A stretch of DNA of 32,987 nucleotides from CAYJUM01 sp964478915 (GTDB taxonomy: Bacteria; Nitrospirota; Nitrospiria; Nitrospirales; Nitrospiraceae): positions 1 to 32,987 of the forward strand of contig CAYZKG010000013.1 of NCBI GenBank assembly GCA_964478915.1, read 5' to 3'. Made by a program: the position numbers and the translations under genes. This document shows positions 21,538 through 30,330 of this stretch, piece after piece (position 1 is the first letter of the stretch; each line of letters starts with the position of its first letter). Under the pieces are notes generated by a model that did not search any database, had not been told where the DNA came from, and saw only the letters and a program-made list of their open reading frames with translations.

Positions 21538-22755
21538 CTAGGGGCGGTATTCGACGATGGCGAACTTGCGGCGACCGATGCGGAGGCGATACTGACGGCC
21601 GGGGGTCAAGGCGAGCTGCGAGCTCGGGTCGCTCTGCTTGTGCTCATCCACTTCCACACCGCCCTGCACGATCAGGCGTCGGGCTTCGCTCTTGCTGGGC
21701 ACCAAGCCGGTCTTGGCGACCAAGTCCACCACTGTGACTGACGGGCTGGCCGGATTTGGGAGATCGCTTCCAGTCAAGATGACCCGCACGTCCGGTTGGT
21801 CGGGGAATTCGCGCTCACGAAATTTGTGCTGGAACTCCGCTTTCGCCCGCCGTGCGGCTTCGGCGCCATGGTATTGCGTAACGATCTGCTCCGCCAGCGC
21901 GAGCTTGGCTTCCATCGGGTGGGCCTTGCGGACTTTTCCAAGGTCCTGGACAGTAAGGAGCTCGTAATAGCGCAGCATGAGCGTGTCGCTGATGGACATG
22001 AGCTTGCCGAACATGTCGGCCGGCCGGTCTTCCAGCGCGATAAAGTTCCCCAGGCTTTTGCTCATCTTCCGCGCACCGTCCGTGCCCTCCAGCAGCGGCG
22101 TCGTGATGACGACCTGCGGCTCCTGCCCGTGCGCGCGCTGGAGGTCTCGGCCCACCAGCAGATTAAATTTCTGGTCGGTCCCCCCCAACTCCACGTCCGC
22201 CTGCAGGGCCACCGAGTCGTAGCCCTGGATGAGGGGGTAGAGAAACTCGTGGACGCTGATCGGCCTTTGCTCATGGTAGCGCTTGTGGAAGTCCTCGCGC
22301 TCGAGCATCCGCGCCACGCTGTACTGCGCCGCAAGATGCACGACCTCCTCGGCCTTCATGCGACTCATCCAGCGGCTGTTGAATTCAACGATGGTTTTGT
22401 CGGCATCCAGGATCTTGAAGACCTGCCGGCGGTACGTTTTGGCGTTCTCTTCGATTTCCTCTCTGGTCAGAGCCGGACGGGTTTCCGACACGCCGCTCGG
22501 GTCCCCGATCATGCCGGTGAAATCGCCGATTAAAAAAATCACCTGATGACCCAGGTCCTGAAAATGCTTCATTTTCTGAAGCAGGACCGTGTGCCCCAGA
22601 TGGAGGTCAGGCGCCGTGGGGTCGAAGCCCGCCTTGACCCGCAAGGGACGTTTTTCTTTGATGGACCGAGCCAGCTTGGATTCCAGCTCCGGCCGCTGGA
22701 TCACCTCGACGGCGCCCCGCAGGATCAACTCCATCTGGGCATCGAGGTCCTTCAT
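21538..22755 (-). CDS. tyrS: Tyrosyl-tRNA synthetase
   Basis: A class I aminoacyl-tRNA synthetase charging tRNA-Tyr, 405 residues. The HIGH motif is HLGH (52-55) and the KMSKS motif is perfect (230-234). Tyrosine-pocket elements include KAGFDPTAPDLHLGH, FLYPLIQGYDSV and ELGGTDQKFNLL. A C-terminal S4 RNA-binding domain runs from about 340 (LVAKTGLVPSKSEARRLIVQ). The layout is that of the TyrRS class with a compact KMSKS insertion. It overlaps the comEA stop by ATGA, so the two are coupled. The hairpin at 21455-21532 follows. Confidence 0.98.
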   Translation of the reverse strand: MKDLDAQMELILRGAVEVIQRPELESKLARSIKEKRPLRVKAGFDPTAPDLHLGHTVLLQKMKHFQDLGHQVIFLIGDFTGMIGDPSGVSETRPALTREEIEENAKTYRRQVFKILDADKTIVEFNSRWMSRMKAEEVVHLAAQYSVARMLEREDFHKRYHEQRPISVHEFLYPLIQGYDSVALQADVELGGTDQKFNLLVGRDLQRAHGQEPQVVITTPLLEGTDGARKMSKSLGNFIALEDRPADMFGKLMSISDTLMLRYYELLTVQDLGKVRKAHPMEAKLALAEQIVTQYHGAEAARRAKAEFQHKFREREFPDQPDVRVILTGSDLPNPASPSVTVVDLVAKTGLVPSKSEARRLIVQGGVEVDEHKQSDPSSQLALTPGRQYRLRIGRRKFAIVEYRP

Positions 22756-23264
22756 AGCCCATTCATCCCTTGGGCTCTGCGCTCCTTTTCCGCCGGCACC
22801 GGCTTCTGACTCTTGGCGCCGGTGCTCCGTGAATGCACGGAGCTTGCGATCAGGAGCGGCCGCAACCGTTCCATGCGTCTCTCCCCGATTCCCTTGACGT
22901 TCCGCAGGTCTTCGATACTCCGGAACGGCCCACGGGCCTCCCGTTGCTCAACAATACGCCGGGCCAACACCAGGCCGATGCCGGGCAGTTGTTCGAATTG
23001 CTCCACTGTCGCCCGATTGATATCCAACCGCCCGTCGACCGTCCCTGGCGCGGCTTTCGCGGAGGTCTCGGCCGTTTCCGGCATCCCCCTTTTTGCGGCG
23101 GTCGGAGCATCAGCATCGGGGAACCGTGTACTCGCCGGAGATTCCTGAACGGCCGATGCCGAGACGTGGCCTGCCCGCTCTTCTTCCGGCGGCCAGCCAA
23201 CCCATACGACTACCGCCGCCGTCGCGGCCAGCATGGCCATCTTCATCATCAGCGACCGCCCCAC
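22752..23264 (-). CDS. comEA: ComEA-type helix-hairpin-helix protein
   Basis: 170 residues. A short N-terminal membrane anchor (MLAATAAVVVWVGW, about 10-24) is followed by a Pro/Ala-rich linker, then the ComEA double helix-hairpin-helix (LDINRATVEQFEQLPGIGLV, then GPFRSIEDLRNVKGIGERRM), and a basic tail. ComEA binds incoming DNA in the periplasm during transformation; short HhH proteins of this kind also occur in non-competent species. It is translationally coupled to tyrS. With comM it supports, but does not prove, competence. Confidence 0.9.
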   Translation of the reverse strand: MGRSLMMKMAMLAATAAVVVWVGWPPEEERAGHVSASAVQESPASTRFPDADAPTAAKRGMPETAETSAKAAPGTVDGRLDINRATVEQFEQLPGIGLVLARRIVEQREARGPFRSIEDLRNVKGIGERRMERLRPLLIASSVHSRSTGAKSQKPVPAEKERRAQGMNGL

Positions 23265-23350
23265 TTCTTCTCTCCAGGCTCGCAGCTCCTACCCAAAGTA
23301 TCAAGCTCGATTTTTACACAGCGTCTGAGCAGAGCGCCACGAGCCATCCG

Positions 23351-24763
23351 CTAGGCCTGCGGCGCTCGCTGGCGGGCGAGGTGGATGGCGAGCCCTTCCA
23401 CATCTTCGGCCGCCTCCATCACTCCTTCCGATAAGGTCGGATGCGCATGAATCGTTTCAGCCACGTGGGCTGCCTTCGCGCCCAGTTGCATGGCGATGGC
23501 GGCTTCATGAATCAGGTCCGCCGCGTGCGCCCCCACGATATGAACGCCCAGGAGCGCGTCGGTTCGCGCATCGGCGATAATCTTGAACATCCCGGTGGTG
23601 TCGGCGACCGCGTGGGCCTTTCCAAGGGCGACATGCCGGAATCGGCCGACTTTGATGTCATGCCCCCGCTCGCGCGCCTGCTGCTCGGTGAGCCCCACCC
23701 GCCCGATCTCCGGTAGCGTGAAGATCCCGGCGGGAATCACCTCGTAGGCGATCTTGCGAGAGCCGCCCATGATGTGGTCAACCGCGACCTTGCCCTGCGC
23801 CGATGCCACGTGCGCGAGCATGGCTGTTCCGACCACGTCCCCGATCGCATAGATGCCCGATACGTTCGTCTCCAGATATTCGTTCACCAGGATTTCGCCG
23901 CGCGCCCCTACCTGCACCCCGATCTTCTCCAGCCCGAGCCCCTTCGAGTTCAGACCTCGCCCGACCGACACCAGCACCTGGTCCACCGTCAGGGTCACGC
24001 CATTCTTGAACCTGAGGTGAACTCCATCCGATTCCTGCTTCAGGATCTCCACGGTAGTGCCGACGTGCACGGTGACGCCCCGCCTTTTCAGCTCACGCCC
24101 TATCACGCCGGCGATCTCTTCATCTTCGAGCGGCAGGATGCGCGGCAGCAGCTCCACCATCGTGACCTGCGTGCCGAGCCCGCCGTACAAGGAGGCGAAT
24201 TCACAGCCCTCCACGCCGGCCCCGACGATCAGGAGCCTCTGTGGAATCTCGGTCAGATCCAGAGCGTGTTTACTGGTGATGATCTGTCGGCCGTCAATCG
24301 GAAAAAGCGGCAGGTTCGGCCAGGACGAACCGGTCGCCACGATCACGGCAGCGGCCTCGACCCGGCTTTCAGACCCGTCTGCGTTCACGACGCGTACCGT
24401 CCGCTCATCACGCAATGCACCGGTCCCCTGCAGATGCTGGATACCCCAGGTCTTGAACAGCGTGGCGACGCCCTTCACCAGGGAGTCCACCACCTTGTTC
24501 TTCCGGGCCACCATCCGCCGGAGGTCATAGCCTACCGGCCCGCTGAGGGTCAGCCCCAACTCGGCGGCCTTCTTTGCCTTGTCACCGAGCTCCACGACCG
24601 CCAACAACGCCTTGCTGGGGATACAGCCCCAGTTCAAGCACACCCCACCCAAGGCTTGGTTCTCGACGACAGTGACCCGCGCCCTCAGCTGGGCGGCCCG
24701 GATGGCCGCGACATAGCCGCCAGGGCCTGAGCCGATGATCACAATATGCTTTACATCAGCCAT
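23351..24763 (-). CDS. lpdA: Dihydrolipoamide dehydrogenase (E3)
   Basis: A 470-residue flavoprotein that reoxidises dihydrolipoyl groups with NAD+. Its FAD-binding GSGPGG is at 11-16, the redox disulfide CLNWGC at 42-47, and a second Rossmann motif VGAGVEGCEFASLYGGLG binds NAD. The dimer-interface HAHPTLSE supplies the active-site His-Glu. It serves the 2-oxoacid dehydrogenases or the glycine cleavage system. The gcvH gene lies immediately upstream (27 bases), so the pair may work on the lipoyl arm of GcvH. Confidence 0.97.
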   Translation of the reverse strand: MADVKHIVIIGSGPGGYVAAIRAAQLRARVTVVENQALGGVCLNWGCIPSKALLAVVELGDKAKKAAELGLTLSGPVGYDLRRMVARKNKVVDSLVKGVATLFKTWGIQHLQGTGALRDERTVRVVNADGSESRVEAAAVIVATGSSWPNLPLFPIDGRQIITSKHALDLTEIPQRLLIVGAGVEGCEFASLYGGLGTQVTMVELLPRILPLEDEEIAGVIGRELKRRGVTVHVGTTVEILKQESDGVHLRFKNGVTLTVDQVLVSVGRGLNSKGLGLEKIGVQVGARGEILVNEYLETNVSGIYAIGDVVGTAMLAHVASAQGKVAVDHIMGGSRKIAYEVIPAGIFTLPEIGRVGLTEQQARERGHDIKVGRFRHVALGKAHAVADTTGMFKIIADARTDALLGVHIVGAHAADLIHEAAIAMQLGAKAAHVAETIHAHPTLSEGVMEAAEDVEGLAIHLARQRAPQA

Positions 24764-24790
24764 GTTTAGAAGAATACTTCATTCTTAACT

Positions 24791-25177
24791 TCACTTCTTC
24801 TGTGAGGCCAGGAACGAGTCATACTGTGTCGCCGTCATCAATTGCTCCACCTCTCCCGGATCGGACAGCTCGATGACCGCAATCCACCCACGTCCGTAAG
24901 GCTCCTGATTGACCAGCTCCGGATGCTCCTTGAGCTCGGGATTGACCTTCAGGATCTTCCCGCTGACCGGCGTGTAGATGGGGGAAGTCGTCTTTGTCGA
25001 TTCGACCTCTCCGATCCCCTGCCCGGCTTTGACCGCCGCATTCAGCTTGGGCATTTCCAAAAACACGATGTCGCCGAGTGCCTCCTGCGCAAAATGGCTG
25101 ATACCCAACGTCGCCTGTTTCCCTTCGACGCGGATCCACTCATGTTCCTTATGATACCGGAGATTTGTCGGCTCCAT
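24791..25177 (-). CDS. gcvH: Glycine cleavage system H protein
   Basis: 128 residues, the normal length. It has NLRYHKEHEWIRVEG, LGDIVFLEMPKLNAAV and the lipoylation site GEVESTKTTSPIYTPVSG with Lys62, and ends in the usual GEVEQLMTATQYDSFL. It carries methylamine-derived intermediates on lipoate between the P, T and L proteins. P and T genes are not in the window. The ATG at 25177 begins the conserved sequence and follows AAAGGGGAGG; an in-frame TTG at 25192 is less likely. It may also act as a lipoate carrier. Confidence 0.97.
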   Translation of the reverse strand: MEPTNLRYHKEHEWIRVEGKQATLGISHFAQEALGDIVFLEMPKLNAAVKAGQGIGEVESTKTTSPIYTPVSGKILKVNPELKEHPELVNQEPYGRGWIAVIELSDPGEVEQLMTATQYDSFLASQKK

Positions 25178-25200
25178 AGCCTCCCCTTTCAAGCTTCCCC

Positions 25201-25224
25201 AGCCTCAACCTTAGCCTCAACCTT
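25201..25224. repeat. Tandem 12-mer agcctcaacctt, two perfect copies
   Basis: agcctcaacctt is repeated twice without change just upstream of gcvH (the reverse complement reads aaggttgaggct). The kelch signal-peptide codons at about 15190-15212 show the related cctcagcctgagcctcagcc tract. The rest of 25178-25268 shows nothing else. Confidence 0.7.
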
Positions 25225-25268
25225 TCCTCAAAATGGCCGCGGGATCGTAGAGCGCCGGTCGAAGTTTG

Positions 25269-26666
25269 TCAAGGAACGCCGGCGGAGTTCCTCGTGTACA
25301 CTAGCCCGATCTTCTTCGGCAGAGCCAACCGGTCGGATCCTGCCGCGACGCGATTCACCACCTGGGCCAGACTTGCATCGGGCAAGGAGGCTGTCATCCA
25401 GATCCGCTCCGGTTCGCCCAGCAATCCCAGCATCTGTTCGGCAATACCGGGCAGGTCCGATTGCTGCATGTTGACGGCCGGGCGCTCGCCGCTGATCACA
25501 TAATAATCAAACCGGCTGCGTTTCGCCTCCAGAAGATCCTCCCCATACTGGACGAGTGCCTCAAGAGGTCGCGTCACGGATTCGGGATGCAGCTCGACCG
25601 CGACCCGAAGCCTCGGGGAATGACTGCGCATCGCCCGCTTCAGTCGATCCAGCACTTTCACGGTCTCCCGGGCTCTCCAACCCATCCACCGCCAGAACTC
25701 GGACGCATACTCCATCCGTTCTCCCGGTTTGACGACCGGGAACACTTTGGGAGGATCCAGTTTCACGCCAAAGTCCCGCTCGAAGGCGCGCAGCGCAAAG
25801 GAACTGAGGCCGTCGCTGGGGCCCAGCGGCGCATCGCCCCGGAAGAGCACGCCGTCCACGCCGGTTGCCGCGAGATCCGTGCACAACCCGACAAGATACT
25901 CCTGGAAGGCAGGATGAAAAAGATCCAGGTACCCGGAGGATCGAAGCTCCCGGCGGTCTACATCGAAGCTCCAATCGTTCCAGCCGAGCCCCGATTCGAT
26001 CCAGCCCATGCGCCGGAGCGTGAGGGCCGCGAAGACCGAGATGCCGTTCCGGTGCGCGATGGGCAGCAGCGGTCCCAGAACATCCCGATGGACTTTTGCA
26101 AGCTCGCTGCGAAAATAGACGCCCGGCGCGACCCCACCGCCGGCGGCCGTGACTTCGAAGACAAGCGTCGTGACTCCACCTTGGCTCATGGTTTTCATCC
26201 AGGACTCCCAATCCGGGACCGGAGGCAGCTGATCGACTCGAGCGAACAGCGCGGTCAGGCCGCTCGCCGCCGGCGACGGTATCCCGAGCAGCTGCTCCAG
26301 GTCTGCCGTCCGGCGCTGCGCGTCGGCTGTGTACCGCCCCTCCTTTGTGGCATGAGCGATCAGACGATACTGAGCCAGCGCCTCTTTGAGGTCGCCCTGT
26401 TTCTCGTATGACTGAGCCAGCCACCATCGGGCCTCGGGAAGGAGTGATGATTGCGGATAGGTCTCGAGGAGGCGGCGTAACAGCCCGATCGCCGTCTCGT
26501 ACTGGCCTTGCGCATGGGCCACACGCGCGTGCTGGAGAAGCCTGGACTGAGCCTCGAGCACCGGGCCGGGACGAGCGGGCATGCGCGAGGCCGGCGCCGC
26601 ACAGCCATTGATGAGAAGGATCAAGGAGAAAAACAAGAGGCAGGATGGGCGGACGGTGGCGGTCAC
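25269..26666 (-). CDS. Lipoprotein with TPR and PgaB-like glycoside hydrolase domain
   Basis: 465 residues. A signal with LLINGC points to a lipidated Cys22. Residues about 37-130 are tetratricopeptide repeats (GQYETAIGLLRRLLETYPQS, PEARWWLAQSYEKQGDLKEA). The remainder (about 145-465) is a TIM-barrel like the C-terminal hydrolase domain of PgaB, seen in VFEVTAAGGGVAPGVYFRSE, LRRMGWI, DLFHPAFQEYLVGLCTDLA and GVDGVLFRGDAPLG. In PgaB the last motif usually reads FHDDA; here it is FRGDA (G277, D278). The deacetylase domain of PgaB is absent, replaced by TPRs. Its GTG start overlaps the ndk stop. Possibly acts on exported poly-amino-sugars (inference). Confidence 0.83.
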   Translation of the reverse strand: MTATVRPSCLLFFSLILLINGCAAPASRMPARPGPVLEAQSRLLQHARVAHAQGQYETAIGLLRRLLETYPQSSLLPEARWWLAQSYEKQGDLKEALAQYRLIAHATKEGRYTADAQRRTADLEQLLGIPSPAASGLTALFARVDQLPPVPDWESWMKTMSQGGVTTLVFEVTAAGGGVAPGVYFRSELAKVHRDVLGPLLPIAHRNGISVFAALTLRRMGWIESGLGWNDWSFDVDRRELRSSGYLDLFHPAFQEYLVGLCTDLAATGVDGVLFRGDAPLGPSDGLSSFALRAFERDFGVKLDPPKVFPVVKPGERMEYASEFWRWMGWRARETVKVLDRLKRAMRSHSPRLRVAVELHPESVTRPLEALVQYGEDLLEAKRSRFDYYVISGERPAVNMQQSDLPGIAEQMLGLLGEPERIWMTASLPDASLAQVVNRVAAGSDRLALPKKIGLVYTRNSAGVP

Positions 26667-27085
26667 CGCATCCCTAATTCCATCTCGCTGAAGAAATATC
26701 CGATTTCGAAGCGGGCGGTTTCGGCGGAATCGGAGCCGTGCACGGCGTTCTGCTCGATGCTGGTTCCGTGGATCGCGCGAATGGTTCCGGCATCGGCTTG
26801 GGCCGGGTCGGTGGCGCCCATGAGATCGCGATGCCGCTTGATCGCATCCTCTCCCGCCAGGACCAACACCACGATGGGACCCGACGCCATGAACTTCGTC
26901 AGGCTGTCAAAGAACGGCCGCTGACGGTGGACGGCGTAAAATCCCTCGGCTCCGGCCTTCGTCAGGTGCATCATGCGCATGGCGATCGGGCGAAGACCGG
27001 CCCCTTCGTAGCGACGGATGATGTCGCCGATGACGTCCTTCTTGACCGCATCGGGTTTGATGATGGCCAGCGTGTGCTCGATCAT
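26663..27085 (-). CDS. ndk: Nucleoside diphosphate kinase
   Basis: 140 residues. It transfers the gamma-phosphate between nucleoside tri- and diphosphates through a phospho-histidine. It begins MIEHTLAIIKPDAVKK. The active-site His115 is in NAVHGSDS, and ATDPAQADAGTIRAIHG and FFSEMEL are as in the family. It is coupled by a GTGA overlap to the downstream lipoprotein gene. Confidence 0.98.
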   Translation of the reverse strand: MIEHTLAIIKPDAVKKDVIGDIIRRYEGAGLRPIAMRMMHLTKAGAEGFYAVHRQRPFFDSLTKFMASGPIVVLVLAGEDAIKRHRDLMGATDPAQADAGTIRAIHGTSIEQNAVHGSDSAETARFEIGYFFSEMELGMR

Positions 27086-27112
27086 ACCTTGTCCCGCTCT
27101 CGACGCCAGCGC

Positions 27113-27141
27113 ATTCTAATCAAGGGGGTGATGCGATGCAA
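27113..27141 (-). promoter_or_regulatory. Possible promoter for ndk
   Basis: Minus strand -35 TTGCAT (27141-27136), 17-base spacer, -10 TAGAAT (27118-27113), about 25 bases before the ndk ATG. The -10 and spacing are good; the -35 has only three consensus bases. For the divergent transketolase operon a ttgacg at 27144-27149 has no clear -10 partner. Confidence 0.45.
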
Positions 27142-27206
27142 CATTGACGAAGATTCTGACGCGGTGATAGCCTCGGAAGAGCCTGTTCCTCTCGGGTAAC
27201 TCCAGC

Positions 27207-28157
27207 ATGCCGACGAAGACCGGTCACCATCGGCGACAGACCGAACGCTGGCAAGATGAAGCCGGGCGGGTCGCGCACGGGATTCGGCTGCGCGTCCTGG
27301 CTCAGACACTGAGAAACAACGGCGGCTATCTCAGTCAGGCCTGCTCGTCGGCCGAGATCCTTGCCACCCTGTTCACCCGGATCATGAACCTCGGTCCAAG
27401 CGAGGGACCGCCGGTTCCTCCGCCTTTCCCCGGAGTCCCGGGTCCCTTCTCCTCATCCTGGAGCGGCAGGATCTACAACGGCCCCAAGGCGCCGGACCTC
27501 GATCGGTTGTTCTTCTCGCCCGCCCACTACGCACTGGTTCTCTACGCCACGTTGATCGAAGTGGGCCGGATGGCGCCCGATGCACTCGACCAGTTCAATG
27601 CCGACGGGAGCACATTGGAAATGATCGGCGCCGAGCACTCTCCGGGCATGGAGACGACCAGTGGCTCGTTGTCCCAGGCGCTCAGCCAAGCCGGCGGGGT
27701 GGCGCTCGCGCGCCGGTTGCGCGGCGACGCCGGCCGGGTCTGGGTCTTCATGTCCGATGGCGAGTTTCAGGAGGGCCAGACCTGGGAGGCGTTTGCCGCC
27801 CTGGCCTTTTATAAGCTCGATACCGTCGGCGTGTACGTCGATCTCAATGGCCAGCAGTGCGACGGCCGGACCGAGACGGTCATGACGGTGGAGCCGCTTC
27901 AGGCGCGGCTGGAGGCGTTCGGCGCCAGAGCGTTCGAGGTGGATGGGCATGACCCGGAAGCGCTGGCCGCGCCGGTAAGCGCGCATGCGCCGGGATCAGG
28001 GCGTCCGTTGGTGGTGCTCGGACGGACCGACCCTTGCCGCGGAGTGGACCTTCTCCGATCCCGCGCGCCGAAGCTGCATTACCTCCGCTTCAAGACCGAT
28101 GACGAGCGCCAGCAGTACCAGGAGCTGTACCGGCAACTGAGCGAGCAGCATCCATGA
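27207..28157 (+). CDS. Transketolase-like protein, N-terminal (TPP-binding) half
   Basis: 316 residues covering the pyrophosphate-binding domain of transketolase. It has GIRLRVLAQTLRNNGGYLSQ, the SPAHYALVLYA helix, AEHSPGMETTSGSLSQALSQ, and the TPP/metal motif MSDGEFQEGQTWEA (D184 to N214). An extra proline-rich loop (about 65-98, GPPVPPPFPGVPG) is not usual. Split transketolases of two equal halves are common in bacteria and archaea, but their substrates vary. It overlaps the C-half gene by ATGA, and the pair overlaps the RuBisCO-like gene, so all three should be made in step. It probably acts on a sugar phosphate linked to the RuBisCO-like protein. Confidence 0.93.
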   Translation: MPTKTGHHRRQTERWQDEAGRVAHGIRLRVLAQTLRNNGGYLSQACSSAEILATLFTRIMNLGPSEGPPVPPPFPGVPGPFSSSWSGRIYNGPKAPDLDRLFFSPAHYALVLYATLIEVGRMAPDALDQFNADGSTLEMIGAEHSPGMETTSGSLSQALSQAGGVALARRLRGDAGRVWVFMSDGEFQEGQTWEAFAALAFYKLDTVGVYVDLNGQQCDGRTETVMTVEPLQARLEAFGARAFEVDGHDPEALAAPVSAHAPGSGRPLVVLGRTDPCRGVDLLRSRAPKLHYLRFKTDDERQQYQELYRQLSEQHP

Positions 28158-29161
28158 TCGAAGTGGTCTCCCGCCCGCACGCCAGAAACCTCGTCCGCTG
28201 GGCCGAGCACCGGCCCCACGTCGTGGTGCTGTCGGCGGATCTCTCCGCCTCCTGCGAAGTCGATGATTTTCAGCGAGCGTATCCGGATCGATTCTTCTCA
28301 ATGGGGATGGCGGAGCAGAACATGATGGGGTTCGCCGCCGGCCTCGCCCGGGAGGGTTTCTCTCCTTACATCCACACCTTCGCGGTGTTCATCTACCGAC
28401 GGCCGTACGATCAAGTGGCCCTGTCCATCGCCTATCCCAACCTGCCGGTGCGGCTTTTGGGGTTTCTCCCGGGAATCATCTCGCCGGGCGGCGCGACCCA
28501 CCAAGCCATCGAGGATGTGGCGGTCCTGCGCGCCCTTCCGAACATGACGATCCTGGAATGCGGCGACGCCACCGAGGTCGAGTCGGTCCTCGACGTGGCC
28601 GAGGAGAGCAACGGCCCCGTGTATGTCCGGATGCTGCGCGGCGAGGTGCCCCGCCTCTTCGATCGCGCCGAGCCCATGCGACTCAACAAGGCCAGACCGT
28701 TGAGCGCAGGCACCGATCTCACGGTGATCTCGAGCGGCATCTGCACGGAAGAGGCGCTGCGGGCCACCGCCGCTCTTCGCAGGCGCGGGGTGTCCGTTAC
28801 CCACCTGCACGTCTCGACCCTGAAACCGCTCACTGACCAGACCATCCTCGATGCGGCCTCGACTTGCCGGTGCGGGGTCATCACGCTTGAGAACCACAGC
28901 GTGCTGGGAGGGCTCGGCACTGCCGTGGCCGAAGCGCTGGCCGACGCCAGCATCGGGCGGAAACTCGTACGCCTGGGGCTCCAAGACACCTTTGCGCACG
29001 GCGCGAGTCGTCCCTACCTGATGAAGCGATACGGCCTCGACGCGCTGGCCTTGGTGAAGGCTGCGGAGAAGCTGCTCGGCGCCTCGTTTGATCTCACCGA
29101 AGCCGACCTGCAGGCTGCACGGCCCGAGGCGGTCCGGAGCTCGCGGGCCGAGGCTCTCTGA
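28154..29161 (+). CDS. Transketolase-like protein, C-terminal half
   Basis: 335 residues covering the pyrimidine-binding and C-terminal domains. The catalytic Glu54 is in FSMGMAEQNMMGFAAGLA, the domain has TFAVFIYRRPYDQV and GGATHQAIEDVAVLRALPNM (His116), and the C-terminal domain has LTVISSGICTEEALRA and CGVITLENHSVLGGLG. It must pair with the preceding half, because TPP binds between the two chains. It is also similar in layout to the C-part of deoxyxylulose-phosphate synthase. Its stop codon overlaps the start of the RuBisCO-like gene by one base (TGATG). Confidence 0.93.
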   Translation: MIEVVSRPHARNLVRWAEHRPHVVVLSADLSASCEVDDFQRAYPDRFFSMGMAEQNMMGFAAGLAREGFSPYIHTFAVFIYRRPYDQVALSIAYPNLPVRLLGFLPGIISPGGATHQAIEDVAVLRALPNMTILECGDATEVESVLDVAEESNGPVYVRMLRGEVPRLFDRAEPMRLNKARPLSAGTDLTVISSGICTEEALRATAALRRRGVSVTHLHVSTLKPLTDQTILDAASTCRCGVITLENHSVLGGLGTAVAEALADASIGRKLVRLGLQDTFAHGASRPYLMKRYGLDALALVKAAEKLLGASFDLTEADLQAARPEAVRSSRAEAL

Positions 29162-30318
29162 TGGCCGCTCGTCGCCCGCTGGCCGGGTCGGGAACCCGAT
29201 TCACCGTCCGCTATCACCTCTCCGGCACGGAAGCCGAAGCTCGGGAGGCTGCTGAAGCGATTTGCTACGAGCAAACGGTCGAGGTGCCGGACGCTGTGGT
29301 GCCTGCCGGTGACATCCGCGAGCACATTCTCGGGCGCGTGGAGCAGTTTGGACCGTTGGCGTCCGGGAGCTTCGAGGCTGCGATCAGTTTTGCGGTCGAG
29401 ATCGCCGGCCGGGAATTGCCGCAACTCCTCAATGTCCTGTACGGCAACATCAGCATCAAACCGGGGATCCGGCTGGCACGCGTGGAGCTGCCAAGGGGCG
29501 CGTTTTCGTGGCTGAAGGGACCGCGCTTCGGTACGGTTGGGCTGCGGGAGCGGCTCGGCGCTCCGTCCAGACCGTTACTGTGCGCGCCGTTGAAGCCCAT
29601 GGGGTTGTCACCGACCGAGCTGGCGGACCTCGCGTATCAATTCGCGCTGGGTGGCGTGGACATCATCAAGGATGACCACGGGCTTGCGGATCAGCCGTTT
29701 TGCCCGTTCCAGGAGCGGGTGCCGCGGTGCGCGGAGGCGGTCGCTCGGGCCAATCAGGAGACTGGGGGGCGCTGCCTCTACGCGCCGAACGTGACCGCGC
29801 CAGCCGGATTGACGGGGCAACGAAGCCTGTTCGCCAAGCGCGCGGGAGCCGGAGGGCTCCTGGTCTCTCCCGGTCTGACCGGATGGGACACCCTGCGGGA
29901 GATTGCCGACGATGATCGCATCGGCCTCCCGATCCTGAGCCATCCAGCCTTGCTCGGCAGCTTCGTGACGGATCGCCGGAACGGCATCTCTCACGGCGCG
30001 CTCCTTGGGCAATTCCCCCGGCTGGCGGGGGCCGATGCCACCATCTTCCCGAGCTTCGGCGGCCGCTTCTCCTTCACCCGGGCTGACTGCCGCAGCATCG
30101 CTGAGAGCGCCGGAGAGCCGATGGCGCATTTCCGTCCCATCTTTCCCGTTCCTGGGGGTGGGATCAGCCTGGACAGAGCGCCGGAGCTCTGCGAGCTCTA
30201 TGGTCCTGAGGTCATCTTCCTGATCGGCGGTGCGCTTCGGCAAGGCTCCAATCTCATCGAGAACTGCCGCACATTCCTTCGTCGCGTCGCCGATCCAGCG
30301 ATCGGGCGGCCATCCTGA
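29161..30318 (+). CDS. RuBisCO-like protein (form IV)
   Basis: 385 residues of the RuBisCO large-chain superfamily. Recognisable are LKPMGLSP (Lys145, aligned with the first active-site lysine, KPK) and GGVDIIKDDHGLADQPF (Lys170, the carbamate lysine; D171 and D172 are kept, while the following Glu is His173). ILSHPALLGS (His261) and GGALRQGSN also fit. The loop-6 lysine GKxxG is not evident: the region reads IFPSFGGRFSFT. It therefore cannot be a normal carboxylase. Form IV proteins catalyse enolisations or isomerisations in methionine salvage (e.g. 5-methylthioribulose-1-phosphate). It is coupled to split transketolase genes and converges on mtnA, 12 bases away. Confidence 0.94.
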   Translation: MAARRPLAGSGTRFTVRYHLSGTEAEAREAAEAICYEQTVEVPDAVVPAGDIREHILGRVEQFGPLASGSFEAAISFAVEIAGRELPQLLNVLYGNISIKPGIRLARVELPRGAFSWLKGPRFGTVGLRERLGAPSRPLLCAPLKPMGLSPTELADLAYQFALGGVDIIKDDHGLADQPFCPFQERVPRCAEAVARANQETGGRCLYAPNVTAPAGLTGQRSLFAKRAGAGGLLVSPGLTGWDTLREIADDDRIGLPILSHPALLGSFVTDRRNGISHGALLGQFPRLAGADATIFPSFGGRFSFTRADCRSIAESAGEPMAHFRPIFPVPGGGISLDRAPELCELYGPEVIFLIGGALRQGSNLIENCRTFLRRVADPAIGRPS

Positions 30319-30330
30319 AGATTGTGGGGG

